From Aureliella helgolandensis (GTDB taxonomy: Bacteria; Planctomycetota; Planctomycetia; Pirellulales; Pirellulaceae): a stretch of DNA of 64,000 bases. Below the pieces are notes generated by a model. That model did not search any database, was not told the origin of the DNA, and saw only the letters and a list, made by a program, of their open reading frames with translations. The stretch covers positions 2,542,001-2,606,000 of the forward strand of contig NZ_CP036298.1 of NCBI RefSeq assembly GCF_007752135.1. Reading direction: 5' to 3'. Positions 8,850 to 19,665 of the stretch are shown here, one piece after another. Numbering within the stretch: the first letter of the stretch is position 1; every line of letters begins with the position of its first letter. A program made the position numbers and the translations under genes.

Positions 8850-10025
8850 ATGCCATTTCTGTCTGGTAGCCTTGGGTTCGAACGTTTCAGTGTCACGGGT
8901 TTCGATGCGCCCCATTTCGAAGAAGAGATCATCGAAAAACTGTCGCACCACGCCAGTGGCAAGTTCCAAACTTCGTCGACGGAGAATACGTCGATTGGGT
9001 TTATTGGTGGAGATCACTTGTTTGATCAACATTTCGATTTCGGTAAGAATATTATCCACGACGCGCTGCACTGTGGGGTACGGGTAGACACCAATCAAGT
9101 CCCAGCAGCCATTCGCAAAGCTTGGTTGCAGATGGAAATCGCTGGCTTGGCCAAGGACAATGCCTCAGGTCGTCCAACCAAAACGCAGAAACTAGAGGCC
9201 AAAGAGGCGGTCGAGGCGCGGTGCGAAGCCGAAGCGGCTACTGGGAAATATCGCAAGATGTCCAGCTTTTCGGTGCTGTGGGACCGCCTGCAGAGCTTGC
9301 TCTATTTTGGTGGTTCCGGTGCAGCTGCAGCTGGACATTGTGCCGACCTGTTCGAGCGCGCCTTTGACGTGGAACTTAGCCGAGTGACGGCCGGTACGGT
9401 GGCCATCAATTGGGCGATCGGAGCTGGAAAGCTAGCTGAGGTGGAAGACCTTCGACCTGCCGCATTCGTCCCTGCCCATACACATGGTGAGCTTGCCTGG
9501 GCTAACGTGGACTCCAGCAATCCCGATTTTCTGGGCAACGAGTTTATCTTGTGGCTTTGGTGGACGCTAGAGAATGAGACCGACACGATTCAACTTTCCG
9601 ATGAATCTGAGGTTACGATTATGTTGACCAAGACGCTGACGTTGGAATGCCCGCTGGGAGAACACGGCAAAGAGACGATCTCGGCCGAGTCCCCCGTTAA
9701 GCTTTCCGAAGCCATGCAGGCCGTTCGGGCTGGGAAACTGCCCCGCAAGACTGGCATGACTCTGGTCCGCAACGGAACGCAATACGATTTAGTCTTGCAA
9801 GCCGAATCGTTCGCCATCAGTGGTGCCAAGATTCATGTAGACGAAGATGATGGCTATGGTATCGAGGACCGAATTGACGGAATTCGTGAGCTTAGTGAGA
9901 CCGTGGACCTTCTGTTTCAGCATTTCTTGGCGCGGAGAGTCAGTTCAGCGTGGTCCCAAGAGTTGCAACAAATTAGCAGCTGGCTTAGTAGTGAAAAGCC
10001 CCTCCTGCAGAGTTCCGCTGCCTAA
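8850..10025 (+). CDS. RdgC-like recombination-associated protein
   Basis: A 391-residue soluble protein. The layout resembles RdgC-family proteins: an N-terminal alpha/beta part, then a helical segment rich in Lys and Glu (PTKTQKLEAKEAVEARCEAE, residues about 109-128) leading into YRKMSSFSVLWD, followed by a GNEFILWLWW segment (about residues 230-239) like the 'FLTWLW' stretch I associate with deltaproteobacterial RdgC-like proteins. In proteobacteria RdgC binds DNA and limits RecA function. The assignment is by remembered resemblance, not a search, so it is moderate. AGGA lies 6-7 bases before the ATG at 8850. The gene stands alone, with permease upstream and a convergent gene downstream. 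Confidence 0.55.
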   Translation: MPFLSGSLGFERFSVTGFDAPHFEEEIIEKLSHHASGKFQTSSTENTSIGFIGGDHLFDQHFDFGKNIIHDALHCGVRVDTNQVPAAIRKAWLQMEIAGLAKDNASGRPTKTQKLEAKEAVEARCEAEAATGKYRKMSSFSVLWDRLQSLLYFGGSGAAAAGHCADLFERAFDVELSRVTAGTVAINWAIGAGKLAEVEDLRPAAFVPAHTHGELAWANVDSSNPDFLGNEFILWLWWTLENETDTIQLSDESEVTIMLTKTLTLECPLGEHGKETISAESPVKLSEAMQAVRAGKLPRKTGMTLVRNGTQYDLVLQAESFAISGAKIHVDEDDGYGIEDRIDGIRELSETVDLLFQHFLARRVSSAWSQELQQISSWLSSEKPLLQSSAA

Positions 10026-10147
10026 GTGGGGCGGAATCACTGCAACCTCCAGCGGCCGGAGTGGTAGAGCTAGGCCAAGTGCGCGACCGACAGGGAACTT
10101 GGAACTTGTTGCGTCGTGCACCTGGCATCCGCGAGACTTAGGAACGC

Positions 10148-11266
10148 TCAACTGATGAGCGAGTCGACGACCACCCAGCGAAAAGTGAGGAGTACACAGA
10201 CCAGGCACATCCACCAAGTTGCCAGTTGAATCTTCTCATTGCGTCGCATGGCGTACAGAATGCCACAGGCGCCAAGGGTGGCCACGGCTTTGAAGCCCGC
10301 CAAGGCCCAGGGGGAGTGGATGAAATAGGCTGCAAAGGGATTTAGCTCGGTCATTTCTCCAGCTTGTGCCGCCAAAATCGTCCACACTAAATCTAAGCAA
10401 CTCATCCCCAGCATGAGTGCGATGGCAATTTTCATGGCGTTCTCTGCCGCGTCGCGATCCACGACCGCTGGCCAACGCAATGTATGCCCCAATGCAACCA
10501 CCCCTAGAAGCATCCCCAAAATCGTCAGGGGATACGATGCGTGACGCAGTCGTGACACGGCCGAATTGTGATCCAAATTGGCCTCTTCGACCGAATCAAA
10601 GCTGTTGATCACCACGTTCATCCATTGTCGGGTCTCAGCATCTGGGGTGAATGAGTTCAGCAACTGGCTCCATTGCGAGCGCCGTTCGGAGGGAGCCAGT
10701 TCGAGAAAATCGTGGAGCACTTCATCCGACGGGGGAGAATCAGAGAATGCCGAATAGAAATCATGGCGGTCTCCCATGGAGCTTAGGTATTGGGATTCTT
10801 GATCGAAACAGACGACAATTGCGTTCTGTTCCAAGTTGCTGGCTAGAACTTTAGCCAGATTGTCACAGGATTCCCGCTGACGCCCCCAAACGCCCTCGAA
10901 GCGGCGAGAATTCTGAGGCCTCGAACGACCAAACCGATTTCCATCGCCACGCAAAGGAGGCGCGTTATCCACGGAATGCCCGCTGGAGGAACTGATCAAA
11001 TGAATGGAATCAGCTCTTTGAGCTAGTTCTCGATCTTGGATTGCAAAGAAGACCCTATCATTGACGGTGATCTGCTGCTCTGTGGCAACAATGCGGTAGG
11101 GCGCCGAAATATGCTGACCGTCCAGGAAAACCAGGCCAGACGAGATGTTGTTCACGTAGAGCACGTTCTGGTCAACGACATCTGCTGCCGAGAAAGCCGT
11201 GGTCCCCAAACTCACAAGAACGAATGCCGCCAGAGCGGTTATGGGCAGTCGACGCATCGATGACAT
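10148..11266 (-). CDS. Membrane protein with DUF5658-like C-terminal domain
   Basis: The protein has an N-terminal signal peptide (LPITALAAFVLVSLGTTAFSA), a soluble exported part of about 210 residues with no known motif, and four hydrophobic helices in the last 150 residues. The helix pair around ELNPFAAYF and GFKAVATLGACGILYAMRR resembles the DUF5658 type of small membrane domain (an 'E-x-N-P' turn followed by a helix beginning with Lys). Function is unknown. Two in-frame ATGs, at 11266 and 11257, compete; the second has better spacing from an AGG. It is convergent with the RdgC-like gene and shows no operon partner. Confidence 0.72.
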   Translation of the reverse strand: MSSMRRLPITALAAFVLVSLGTTAFSAADVVDQNVLYVNNISSGLVFLDGQHISAPYRIVATEQQITVNDRVFFAIQDRELAQRADSIHLISSSSGHSVDNAPPLRGDGNRFGRSRPQNSRRFEGVWGRQRESCDNLAKVLASNLEQNAIVVCFDQESQYLSSMGDRHDFYSAFSDSPPSDEVLHDFLELAPSERRSQWSQLLNSFTPDAETRQWMNVVINSFDSVEEANLDHNSAVSRLRHASYPLTILGMLLGVVALGHTLRWPAVVDRDAAENAMKIAIALMLGMSCLDLVWTILAAQAGEMTELNPFAAYFIHSPWALAGFKAVATLGACGILYAMRRNEKIQLATWWMCLVCVLLTFRWVVVDSLIS

Positions 11267-11503
11267 CCTGTTGGTCCTGCATTCGAATGGCAGCAGCCCG
11301 AGGAGGGGCTCAGCTTGAACAGTTATTGAGGTAGTGACCCAAACACCTCAACTTCCTACGAGTTTCGTCCGTGGTGTAGAATATAACTTGCTATCACCCC
11401 TTGCGGGTGGTAGTTGCTGGATATCCCACCGCGTTGACTGCTTCCCACCTTCCCGAATCCTACCGCTATTTGGCACTGGGCCACACGTTCCCAGTGGTAT
11501 GCA

Positions 11504-14500
11504 ATGCTCAATTTCTTGAAGATTCATCGTACCATCGTTTGGGGGCTCATTGTAGTCGGAATTGGTGGTGGGACTGCGGGAGAAGTACTGGCATTTGCTG
11601 CGCCCCCTCCAGAGCCCGTAGCGAGCTGGGAGTTTAGTGCAGAGGAATCGACGCCCTTGCGGCCGCATGGCGGCGTGCACCGTGATCAGCCGGGACCGCG
11701 TCCGCCCGAGTATCCCGATTTTGATGCGAGCAACACTGCGGTCAAATTCGATGGCCGTGGGGCTTATTTCTCACTAGAAGATTCAGGGGAGCAGAGTTCC
11801 TTCGATTTCACTAACGGAGAGACCATCAGCTTGGAAGCTTGGGTCCGCGTAGAGGATTTAAATCGCAATGAGAACTCCTATATCATTGGCAAGGGGCGAA
11901 CGGGAAGCCCTGGCTTTGCAAAGAATAACCAAAATTGGGCGCTTCGAGTACGGGAATCCGGGGGGCTAGCCAGCGTCAGCTTCCTGTTCGCAACGCTGGG
12001 GGACTCCGATGTGGACGGTTCTCTCTGGCACCGTTGGACCACGAAGTCTGGTTTTCAGCCTGGCAGAGGCTGGCATCATGTGGCAATTACTTATCGGTTT
12101 GGTGAACCGGAGAGTATGCGAGGGTGGATTGATGGTGCGCCACAACCGGGGAGCTGGGACCTTGCGGGGCCCACCACTGAGGCCCCCATGGTTGATGATG
12201 ATGCGATCTGGATAGGTTCGTCTCAACAAGGCAATCCAGGCAACAGCTTTCGTGGCTCCCTGGATTCAATTGCGATCTTTCGCAGCGCTTTTGACGATGA
12301 AATGATGAAGGCGCGCTATCGTCGGCTAGGAGAGGATCTACCAATTCTCCCGGCTGAAGATGTGATGCCTCGCCTCACGGAATTGCCCTCCCATCGCGTT
12401 CGATTTTCGATTCATGAAGGGATGCCAAGCCACAGTCGCTGGTTGAACAACAACGAGGAACTCCCTCCCGAGACTCTTTCCTGGGAAATGGATAGCTTTC
12501 TGCTCGATCGCGTTCCCACACGCTATGACGAATGGGGAATTCGATCTGCGTGGGGCACTCCCGTGCTATTGCGTATGGCCACTCGAACTCAATTGCCCCC
12601 CGGCCCCTGCCGGCTGATGATGCGCGTTCGTGGGCTGGGGCGCTTGTGGGTGAATGGAAAGGTTGTAGCGCGGAGTGTACCGCTGTTAGCATCTCCGAAT
12701 GGAGAGGAGCCGTTGACGCCTGTGACCGACGTTCCAGTTGCTGGCATGCGGATTGCCGAACATCGTCAACAGCAAGTCCTGGGAATGGCAGAAGTGCCCG
12801 CAGACGGCTGGTGTGAGATCGTACTGGAGATGATCGTGGGTGGGGAAGACTTCCGTCCAGATCCAGGGGAAACGTGCGTTGCAGCAGAGACGATCGTCGG
12901 AGCGCCATTTACTCTGTTGCCCGCGGCCGGGGAGTCGGCGGTGTCCTTAGTGGATACTCAGATCGAAGCGGCATTGCTCCAGAGCGAGACCACGCTTCAG
13001 AGCTTGGACAATCAGCGGCGGCGCATCCTCTCGAAGAGCCAAGACACCTTTTGGGAAATGCGGCATGCGGCCGCCAAAACATGGGTGGAGGAACACCTCG
13101 TGCCCGTCCCCGTCAGCCAAGAAAGGCATCCTATAGATGCTTTCCTGCAAGCGAAGATTGCCAAGACATTGCAGGCCGTGGGAAATACCCCACCTGAACA
13201 AGCGGAAAGTTTTCATGGGGAAGTCCTACCGATCCTACGCAGTCATTGTTTCCGCTGTCATGGCGAAAAGGCTCAAGGAGGATTGTTGCTCAACGACCGA
13301 GCAGCCCTCCTACGCGGAGGCGATTCAGGGAATCCGATTGTCATCCCTGGGAGCTTGGCGGACAGCGAGTTGGTTCGTCGAATTCGTGCGCAGGATGACG
13401 ACGAACGGATGCCGCCTGGTGACCAGGGATTGTCCGAATCGCAGATTGCGACGCTTGAAAAATGGATTGCAGCTGGGGCCGCCTGGCCAGCAATTCCGGT
13501 TTCGCCAGAATCGCTAGAGCCGGGCCCGCCCTTGAACGACGCCGCCTTGTTGCGTCGCATCTACCTGGATGTTGTCGGGGTGCCGCCCACGGAGGCTGAA
13601 GTGCGGGCGTTTTTAGCAGATAGGCGGTCAGACAAACGCCAACGCGCCATCGACCGCTTGTTGGAAGACCCGCGTTGGGCGGATCATTGGGTCAGCTATT
13701 GGCAGGATGTTTTGGCTGAAAACCCCACGATCATTAACAAAAGTCTCAATTCGACAGGGCCGTTTCGTTGGTTTCTGTACGAAGCGCTACGCGACAACAA
13801 AGCGATGGATCGCATGGTTACAGAATTGATACTATTGCGTGGAGATGCCCATGAAGGGGGAAGTGCTGGTTTTGGAATTGCCGGGAATAACGATGCCCCC
13901 TTTGCCGCCAAGGGGCAGATTGTGGCTAGCGCGTTCCTGGGAATTGATCTGCAGTGCGCGAGATGTCATGACTCACCCTATCACAGCACATTGCAGCGTG
14001 ATCTGTATGCCTTGGCTGCCATGTTCGAACAGAAATCGGTAGTCGTACCTCAATCGAGCCGTGTTCCCAAAGAGTTCTTCGAGCAGCAGCTGCGGGAATC
14101 GTTGATCCAAGTTACCTTGCAGCCCAATGAGCAGGTGGCACCTGTGTGGCCATTTGCGGAGGTGACGGGATGCCAGGATGACTCTTCACTGGATCGACTG
14201 TTGCATGATCCCAGCAATACACGTCACCGCTTGGCGGGCTTGTTAACGGCACCTCAGAACACGCGGTTCACCCAAGTAATCGCCAATCGAGTTTGGCGAC
14301 GTTTGATGGGAGCCGGGCTGATCGAATCTCCGGATGACTGGGAGGGGAAAACAGCCAGCCATCCAGAATTGTTGGCTTGGTTGTCCCAAGAGTTAATGAC
14401 GCACCGCTACGATGTCAAGCATCTCACACGATTGATCATGACGAGCGATCTTTATCAACGCCAAGCGGTGGGAGAAAATCGAAGTAGCGAGGCGGTGGCG

Positions 14501-15247
14501 CGATTCTTCGTCGCTCCTGACCGTCGACGTTTAACGGCGGAGCAACTGGTGGACTCCTTATATGCCTCCGCCGGACAGCCGATGCACGTTGAAGAATTTA
14601 CCTTTGACCCGGATGGGAGGCGAGCGGCCGACAATCGTCTGACCCTAGGCAGGCCTTCGCGAGCCTGGATGTTTGCGAGTTTAGCGAACGAACGCGATCG
14701 ACCAAGTCTTAGTTTGCCGGCAGCCCGCGCTGTCGCTGATGTCTTAGAAGCCTTTGGTTGGTCGGGCTCCCGACAGAATCCTCGCACCAATCGTGAGACC
14801 ATGCCCGATCTACTGCAACCAGGAGTCCTCGCTAATGGTACGGCGTCCAACTGGCTAACTCGTATCACAGCCAATGGAGAATTGTCTGAAGTGGCCCTCC
14901 ACAGCAGTTCTCCCGATGAGGTGGTCGAGCGTCTCTTTCTGCGCTACCTCAGTCGGTTCCCCAGCACCGCGGAAAGAGAGGCTCTCGTTGCTCAACTAAC
15001 GCCTGGGTTTGAATCGCGGATTTTGCCACCAGATCAACAGCCCAAATCGCCGCGGGAAGAGGTCCTTCCTCGCGTCACTTGGTCCAATCACTTGCGACCA
15101 GAGGCAAATCAGATCGCTCTGGAGATGGAAATGCGAGCGCGGCGCGGTCCTCTGCCGGATCCACGCCTGAACCCTGCTTGGCGAGAGCGCCTCGAGGATG
15201 TGGTCTGGAGTATTGTCAACCTAAGTGAGTTTGTTTGGGTCCCGTAG
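11504..15247 (+). CDS. Secreted LamG / planctomycete cytochrome / DUF1549 / DUF1553 protein
   Basis: A 1247-residue exported protein in four parts. After a signal peptide (VWGLIVVGIGGGTAGEVLAFA) comes a LamG-like concanavalin fold at about residues 45-270. A Planctomycete-type cytochrome C motif, SHCFRCHGEKAQGG, lies near residue 582. DUF1549 follows at about 675-880, with a second CxxCH (LQCARCHDSPY) near residue 818. DUF1553 at about 930-1190 includes FTQVIANRVWRRLMGAGL and LTRLIMTSDLYQRQAV. The following DUF1501 gene starts 29 bases downstream, the usual planctomycete pairing. Such pairs are abundant in these genomes and often suspected to serve polysaccharide or other exported-substrate turnover, but no reaction is established. 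The LamG part suggests a carbohydrate or surface ligand. Confidence 0.9.
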   Translation: MLNFLKIHRTIVWGLIVVGIGGGTAGEVLAFAAPPPEPVASWEFSAEESTPLRPHGGVHRDQPGPRPPEYPDFDASNTAVKFDGRGAYFSLEDSGEQSSFDFTNGETISLEAWVRVEDLNRNENSYIIGKGRTGSPGFAKNNQNWALRVRESGGLASVSFLFATLGDSDVDGSLWHRWTTKSGFQPGRGWHHVAITYRFGEPESMRGWIDGAPQPGSWDLAGPTTEAPMVDDDAIWIGSSQQGNPGNSFRGSLDSIAIFRSAFDDEMMKARYRRLGEDLPILPAEDVMPRLTELPSHRVRFSIHEGMPSHSRWLNNNEELPPETLSWEMDSFLLDRVPTRYDEWGIRSAWGTPVLLRMATRTQLPPGPCRLMMRVRGLGRLWVNGKVVARSVPLLASPNGEEPLTPVTDVPVAGMRIAEHRQQQVLGMAEVPADGWCEIVLEMIVGGEDFRPDPGETCVAAETIVGAPFTLLPAAGESAVSLVDTQIEAALLQSETTLQSLDNQRRRILSKSQDTFWEMRHAAAKTWVEEHLVPVPVSQERHPIDAFLQAKIAKTLQAVGNTPPEQAESFHGEVLPILRSHCFRCHGEKAQGGLLLNDRAALLRGGDSGNPIVIPGSLADSELVRRIRAQDDDERMPPGDQGLSESQIATLEKWIAAGAAWPAIPVSPESLEPGPPLNDAALLRRIYLDVVGVPPTEAEVRAFLADRRSDKRQRAIDRLLEDPRWADHWVSYWQDVLAENPTIINKSLNSTGPFRWFLYEALRDNKAMDRMVTELILLRGDAHEGGSAGFGIAGNNDAPFAAKGQIVASAFLGIDLQCARCHDSPYHSTLQRDLYALAAMFEQKSVVVPQSSRVPKEFFEQQLRESLIQVTLQPNEQVAPVWPFAEVTGCQDDSSLDRLLHDPSNTRHRLAGLLTAPQNTRFTQVIANRVWRRLMGAGLIESPDDWEGKTASHPELLAWLSQELMTHRYDVKHLTRLIMTSDLYQRQAVGENRSSEAVARFFVAPDRRRLTAEQLVDSLYASAGQPMHVEEFTFDPDGRRAADNRLTLGRPSRAWMFASLANERDRPSLSLPAARAVADVLEAFGWSGSRQNPRTNRETMPDLLQPGVLANGTASNWLTRITANGELSEVALHSSSPDEVVERLFLRYLSRFPSTAEREALVAQLTPGFESRILPPDQQPKSPREEVLPRVTWSNHLRPEANQIALEMEMRARRGPLPDPRLNPAWRERLEDVVWSIVNLSEFVWVP

Positions 15248-15276
15248 CAACACATTACCCACACTGAGAGAAGATT

Positions 15277-16560
15277 ATGAGTATGTTTCCACGCCGAAAC
15301 TTTTTAGCGCAGGCCGGTACCACCGCAGCGGCGTTCGCAGCTATGGGGCCGGTTTGCCAGGGAGCGTCAACGCCCTTAAAAGGGCAAGCGGAGCATGTGA
15401 TCTCCATTTGGCTCGGAGGCGGGATGGGAGCCATCGATACCTTCGATCCCAAACGCAAAGGTGATCCTAAAACCAAAACACCGGGCGGCTACTATGACCC
15501 CATCGAGACGTCGGTACCCGGTGTGCAACTCTGTGAGCATCTAAAAAACTTAGCACCTTTGATGGAGCATGTAACTGCGGTCCGAACCGTCAATCACGAT
15601 ATGATTGATGAGCATGCTGCTGCTACGAATCGTATGCACACCGGTAGGCCGGTCAGTGGAACAGTCGTCTACCCATCGTTGGGCTCGGTGATTGCACATG
15701 AGCGTGGCGCGGCCGCAGATGGGGCCCCTGCCTATGTCTTGATTGGATACCCCAACATTACGCGCGGCCCCGGATTTCTCGGCTCGCGGGCGGGGTATCT
15801 CTACCTGACCGATACGAGTCAGGGGCCCGCTGGGCTGTCACGTCCCGAGGGGATCACTGCGGTGCGCCAAGATCGGCGGAACGCTCTGCTTGGTAGGCTG
15901 AGGTCTGCTCAATTGCGGCAAGCGGATCCACAGATCCTGGACTATGAGGCAGCTATCGAACAGAGTTTGAAACTGAGTGGCCCAGAGTTCGGCGGTTGCT
16001 TCAAGCTCGAAGAAGAGCCTGATGACTTGCGGAATCGCTATGGCGGCGAATTCGGCCAACGCTGCTTGCTCTCTCGCCGGCTAATTGAGCGCGGAGTGCG
16101 ATTTGTAGAAGTTTCCCATAACTTGAATTTCCTAAATGGAGCTGGGTGGGATGTCCATTACGAAGGTATTCTCCAGCAACACGCCTTGATTCAAGAGATG
16201 GATCAAGCCGTAAGTGCACTCATTGTCGATTTGAAGGACAAGCGGCTATTGGACAAAACCCTGATTGTCATTACTTCAGAATTTGGACGACCGCCAGAAT
16301 TTGACAGCGGCGGTGGCCGTGGGCACCAGGGATCCGCCTTTACCTGTGTGCTGGCAGGAGGAGGTTTGAGGCATGCGGGAGCCTATGGCGAGACGGACGA
16401 GCTCGGTAGAAAAATTGTCTCTAGCCCGGTAGGTGTGCCGGACTTTTTCGCGACGATCCATGCTGCCTTGGGGATCGATTACGGCAAGTATCTGTACGAC
16501 GGAGATCGACCGGTGCCAATCACCGATCTCGGGAAACCCATCACCGCCCTATTCGGTTAA
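15277..16560 (+). CDS. Tat-exported DUF1501 protein (sulfatase/phosphatase-like fold)
   Basis: A 427-residue protein beginning with a twin-arginine type signal ([18 protein letters not shown]) that should send it folded across the inner membrane. DUF1501 features include [17 protein letters not shown] near the mature N-terminus, the [16 protein letters not shown] and [13 protein letters not shown] stretches, and [12 protein letters not shown] with [17 protein letters not shown] towards the C-terminus, the likely metal-binding parts of an alkaline-phosphatase-like fold. It is the normal partner of the DUF1549/DUF1553 gene just upstream, and the GAGAGAAG before its ATG is a good ribosome binding site. 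The actual substrate is unknown. Its TAA shares the TTAA at 16557-16560 with the stop codon of the convergent tssG. Confidence 0.9.
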   Translation: MSMFPRRNFLAQAGTTAAAFAAMGPVCQGASTPLKGQAEHVISIWLGGGMGAIDTFDPKRKGDPKTKTPGGYYDPIETSVPGVQLCEHLKNLAPLMEHVTAVRTVNHDMIDEHAAATNRMHTGRPVSGTVVYPSLGSVIAHERGAAADGAPAYVLIGYPNITRGPGFLGSRAGYLYLTDTSQGPAGLSRPEGITAVRQDRRNALLGRLRSAQLRQADPQILDYEAAIEQSLKLSGPEFGGCFKLEEEPDDLRNRYGGEFGQRCLLSRRLIERGVRFVEVSHNLNFLNGAGWDVHYEGILQQHALIQEMDQAVSALIVDLKDKRLLDKTLIVITSEFGRPPEFDSGGGRGHQGSAFTCVLAGGGLRHAGAYGETDELGRKIVSSPVGVPDFFATIHAALGIDYGKYLYDGDRPVPITDLGKPITALFG

Positions 16561-17792
16561 GCTGCTTCGACGAATGTCGCATCGTCGACCAACTCCACCT
16601 GTTCGTCGCTCGGAAGCCACGTATTCCAACCCAAGCGGAGCCCTGCCTGGTCGTCATCCGAGACTTGGCACTCGGGGACCTCGTCGCCCGCTAGCGTCAT
16701 CTGGAATTCGAAATCAAATTCCGGTCCAACAAAGAGTCGCGTTAATTCACTGAGCAACTCAAATTGGTTCTTGTGGGGCGCCGATTCACGATCTGGTATG
16801 AGATCACAGAATTGTTGCCAAGTAAGAGGGCCAATGCGCACGACGATCTTATTTTGCCTCTCCCAGGTTTGATTGCCAATTACGGCATTCTCAGCCAACA
16901 CGCAATTGCCCCCGAGCACTCCCAATTGAGTTTGAGCTTCCTCGTCGATCGAGAGCCAGTTTCCCTGCAATTGAAGAACTTGGGTAGGAAGTTCGAAATA
17001 GTCCTCCAGCAGTGCCTGGAGATTGGCCGCCGTACGAGGCCGTTGCGAAAGGAGGCCGCAATAACGCAGCAGCGATTGCCGCACGGTGGTGGTAGGAGTC
17101 CCCGTCGGTTGTTCCGCTGCAATGACGTCCGTGATGGTTGGTTGAGTTCGCGGCAGAGAAAAGTGGCTGATTTGCCGGCTCACTGCAGGGAGCCCAACAC
17201 CAAAAGTACTCTGCAAAATCTGCGTAAAGCGATCGACGGTTTCATGTTGCCCGACAGGCTGCAGAGCTTGATGGAAGGAGGTGTACGGGCGGTATTTCTT
17301 CCAGCTTGAATAGAAAAGTGCAATGATGCGGTTGTTGAAGAGGTCCAACCAATCGCGCAGTGCGTGCTTCTGCGCGGAGCGGCTTTCGATTTCGATGCGC
17401 CGCAACAGCTCGGTATAGTGATCGGGCAAAATGCCCGCAGGGCCGGTCAACCCCATAAAGCCAACCGTCATCTTAGCAAGCGGTTGCTCGGTCGTGGCGG
17501 GGGAAATGCAATGAATGGCGCTTGAGGCAAAGCCCAGAGAGGTGGAATGGGCGGCAAATTTGACGGCAGCTGGTTTCCCAAATTCACTGACTTCACCGAT
17601 GCGCTTTCGCTCTGGGTAGATGGTTTCCAGCAGCATCGCAGCTTGAAAGAAGTCAAAGTCGCAGCCATCTTCAAACAGTGCTTGTGCAATGGTCTTGGGG
17701 GGAGTGCGACGGTTGGCTAGTGCAATCCCTGAAGTGCTGAAGGGAGTTGCATTCAACAGGGAAGGGCTGATTGAGGGGATTGGATTGTCCAT
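16557..17792 (-). CDS. tssG: T6SS baseplate subunit TssG
   Basis: TssG forms the wedge of the contractile-injection baseplate with TssE, TssF and TssK. From the ATG at 17792 it is 411 residues, somewhat longer than typical (about 330-350). Family features are the N-terminal [15 protein letters not shown]-type helix, the [17 protein letters not shown] segment (the TssG hallmark 'GLxGPxGxLPxHYTE'), and [25 protein letters not shown]. Its ATG overlaps the TAA of tssF by one base, so the two are translationally coupled. A longer reading to 17825 would run into tssF and is not needed. Confidence 0.95.
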   Translation of the reverse strand: MDNPIPSISPSLLNATPFSTSGIALANRRTPPKTIAQALFEDGCDFDFFQAAMLLETIYPERKRIGEVSEFGKPAAVKFAAHSTSLGFASSAIHCISPATTEQPLAKMTVGFMGLTGPAGILPDHYTELLRRIEIESRSAQKHALRDWLDLFNNRIIALFYSSWKKYRPYTSFHQALQPVGQHETVDRFTQILQSTFGVGLPAVSRQISHFSLPRTQPTITDVIAAEQPTGTPTTTVRQSLLRYCGLLSQRPRTAANLQALLEDYFELPTQVLQLQGNWLSIDEEAQTQLGVLGGNCVLAENAVIGNQTWERQNKIVVRIGPLTWQQFCDLIPDRESAPHKNQFELLSELTRLFVGPEFDFEFQMTLAGDEVPECQVSDDDQAGLRLGWNTWLPSDEQVELVDDATFVEAA

Positions 17793-19636
17793 TATAAGTG
17801 TTCCGCTCCAAGCAATGGGCTCCAATGTCGCAACGGTGCTTCGCGTTGCTTAGTCTTGGCGAGCAATTCGGTAAAGGAATTGATGGATGCATATTTGGCG
17901 AAGAAATGTCGCATCACGCACGAGAACAGGAATGCGCCCACTCCAATGTATTTTTCCTCATCGAGTTCCAACGTAATCTCGAGACCGCGGCAAAAAGCGC
18001 TTTCATCGGCTTTGCCAATACGACGCGTCACTCTGCGATTCGAGACGCTGAGAATGCCTTCCACCATCTGGCGATTGACCGCCGTGAGTTTGCTGTTGGA
18101 ATTGGAATCGGAGAAATCGTAGAGTCTCAACATTTGACGAAGACTCTCTACACCTTCATCGCTATCGGTAATCGACAAATGATTGAGCGTTAGGTGAGAG
18201 ACCAAGGACCAGTGCGCCTTGCGTCGCATGGGAGCTCTCAATGGCGAAGTGACATGTTGAAGGTTGGTGATTCCTCGCAATGGAATTGCGGATTCCAGTT
18301 CAAAGGAGAGTCGCTCGTGGTAACTCTGCAATTGCAGCGGTAGGTCGCGATTGGTGCAGGTAGCGATTACCGTCAAAGCTGCTTCGGCGGGAAGATGTGG
18401 GTCGAAGTCGGGGTCCACCAAATGTAGGTGAACATCGGTACCCAGATCACCGGCGATCAAAGAGCTGGTGCGAGTGGTAAACCAGTACGCCTCGGTCGCA
18501 TTGCTTCTACCTGGACGATGGAATGAATAGAACGGTTTGAGATCGCGATCCACGTGCGGGTCGGCACTCTTGACCGTATTGACTGAGTAAATTTCCATGC
18601 CTTTGGGATGGTGGACATCGGGAACGATCTTGTAGCGATAATCCTTATGCGATAGCTGAATTGGTTCACAGATCCGTTCGAACAGGTTGACCACCGGTGT
18701 GCAGCCAAGTCGAAAAGTGTTTCGATTGACTTCGCGTTCTAATCGCTCTTGGGCTTCCGACAAATAGAAAGTCACTTCGACTTGAGTTCCAAGTTGTGCC
18801 TCTCGCACCTGTTGCCAACCTCCTAGGTCGACATAGGCAAATTTTCCGGGAAAGGAAAATAGCTCGCTGAGGAGTTGGAACCCAACAAACGAATTTTTGG
18901 GGAAGGGGAGAATCGCATCTTCGGCTTCGAAGCCGACGGGAAACAGACACTCTTCGGGATCCAATTGAATTTGACTTTTTCCTGCGGTGTCGTGCGTCGC
19001 GCGGACGCTTACTCCAATCGTACGATTGAGCAGCATTTCATGGACTTTTCCCACAAGGCGAGAATCGCCGTCAATGTGCAGTCGTAGCTTCTCCAGTGAG
19101 AGATCTTCAAAACGCATCCCGCCGGTGCATTTGATCTGCAACTTAAGGGCTGCCATCGCATTGCTAGGCAGATCAAGATCGTCGGCAAACGGAGCGGAAA
19201 CGAGTTGTGCATTCTCGATCTCCACAGGCCACAATTCGACAGGATAGCAGGTTCGGAATTTGCATGGCAAACCGTGGACGGGCTGCGTGTGCAGTGCACT
19301 ATGACGCTCGATCGCCATCCCGCTGGCTTGTAAGTTAGCTGGCTCACCGTGGAATTGCAGCGTCGTCATCGCGGGGATCGGCGCCATAAAGTGAGGATAC
19401 AGAATCGACAAAAGTGCATCGGTCAATTCTGGGAAATCGTCATCGAGCTTCTTCCGAATCCTGGCATTCAGGAACGAGAAAGACTGGATGAGGCGTTCAA
19501 CATGAGGATCAGCGGTCTGCCCTTGATCGATTTGCAGACGACCAGCAGCGGAAGGATAGCGTTCCGCGAACTCACGCGATTCCTGTTGAAAGCTGGCTAG
19601 CTCGTCTTCGTAGTATCGGTACAGCGTATCGCTCAT
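17792..19636 (-). CDS. tssF: T6SS baseplate subunit TssF
   Basis: A 614-residue cytoplasmic protein with the family opening LYRYYEDELASFQQESREFAERYP, then AAGRLQIDQGQTADPHVERLIQSFSFLNARIRKKLDDDFPELTDALL in the order typical of TssF (the longer motif is split between residues 30 and 80). The C-terminal part GVGAFLFSCVMRHFFAKYASINSFTELLAKT is also characteristic. With TssG and TssE it builds the baseplate wedge. It sits 29 bases after tssE and overlaps tssG by one base, within the leftward tssA-B-C-hcp-E-F-G run. The ATG at 19636 is the clear start. Confidence 0.96.
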   Translation of the reverse strand: MSDTLYRYYEDELASFQQESREFAERYPSAAGRLQIDQGQTADPHVERLIQSFSFLNARIRKKLDDDFPELTDALLSILYPHFMAPIPAMTTLQFHGEPANLQASGMAIERHSALHTQPVHGLPCKFRTCYPVELWPVEIENAQLVSAPFADDLDLPSNAMAALKLQIKCTGGMRFEDLSLEKLRLHIDGDSRLVGKVHEMLLNRTIGVSVRATHDTAGKSQIQLDPEECLFPVGFEAEDAILPFPKNSFVGFQLLSELFSFPGKFAYVDLGGWQQVREAQLGTQVEVTFYLSEAQERLEREVNRNTFRLGCTPVVNLFERICEPIQLSHKDYRYKIVPDVHHPKGMEIYSVNTVKSADPHVDRDLKPFYSFHRPGRSNATEAYWFTTRTSSLIAGDLGTDVHLHLVDPDFDPHLPAEAALTVIATCTNRDLPLQLQSYHERLSFELESAIPLRGITNLQHVTSPLRAPMRRKAHWSLVSHLTLNHLSITDSDEGVESLRQMLRLYDFSDSNSNSKLTAVNRQMVEGILSVSNRRVTRRIGKADESAFCRGLEITLELDEEKYIGVGAFLFSCVMRHFFAKYASINSFTELLAKTKQREAPLRHWSPLLGAEHL

Positions 19637-19665
19637 GGCAATGTTTCTTGTCGAACGAGGGAGGG

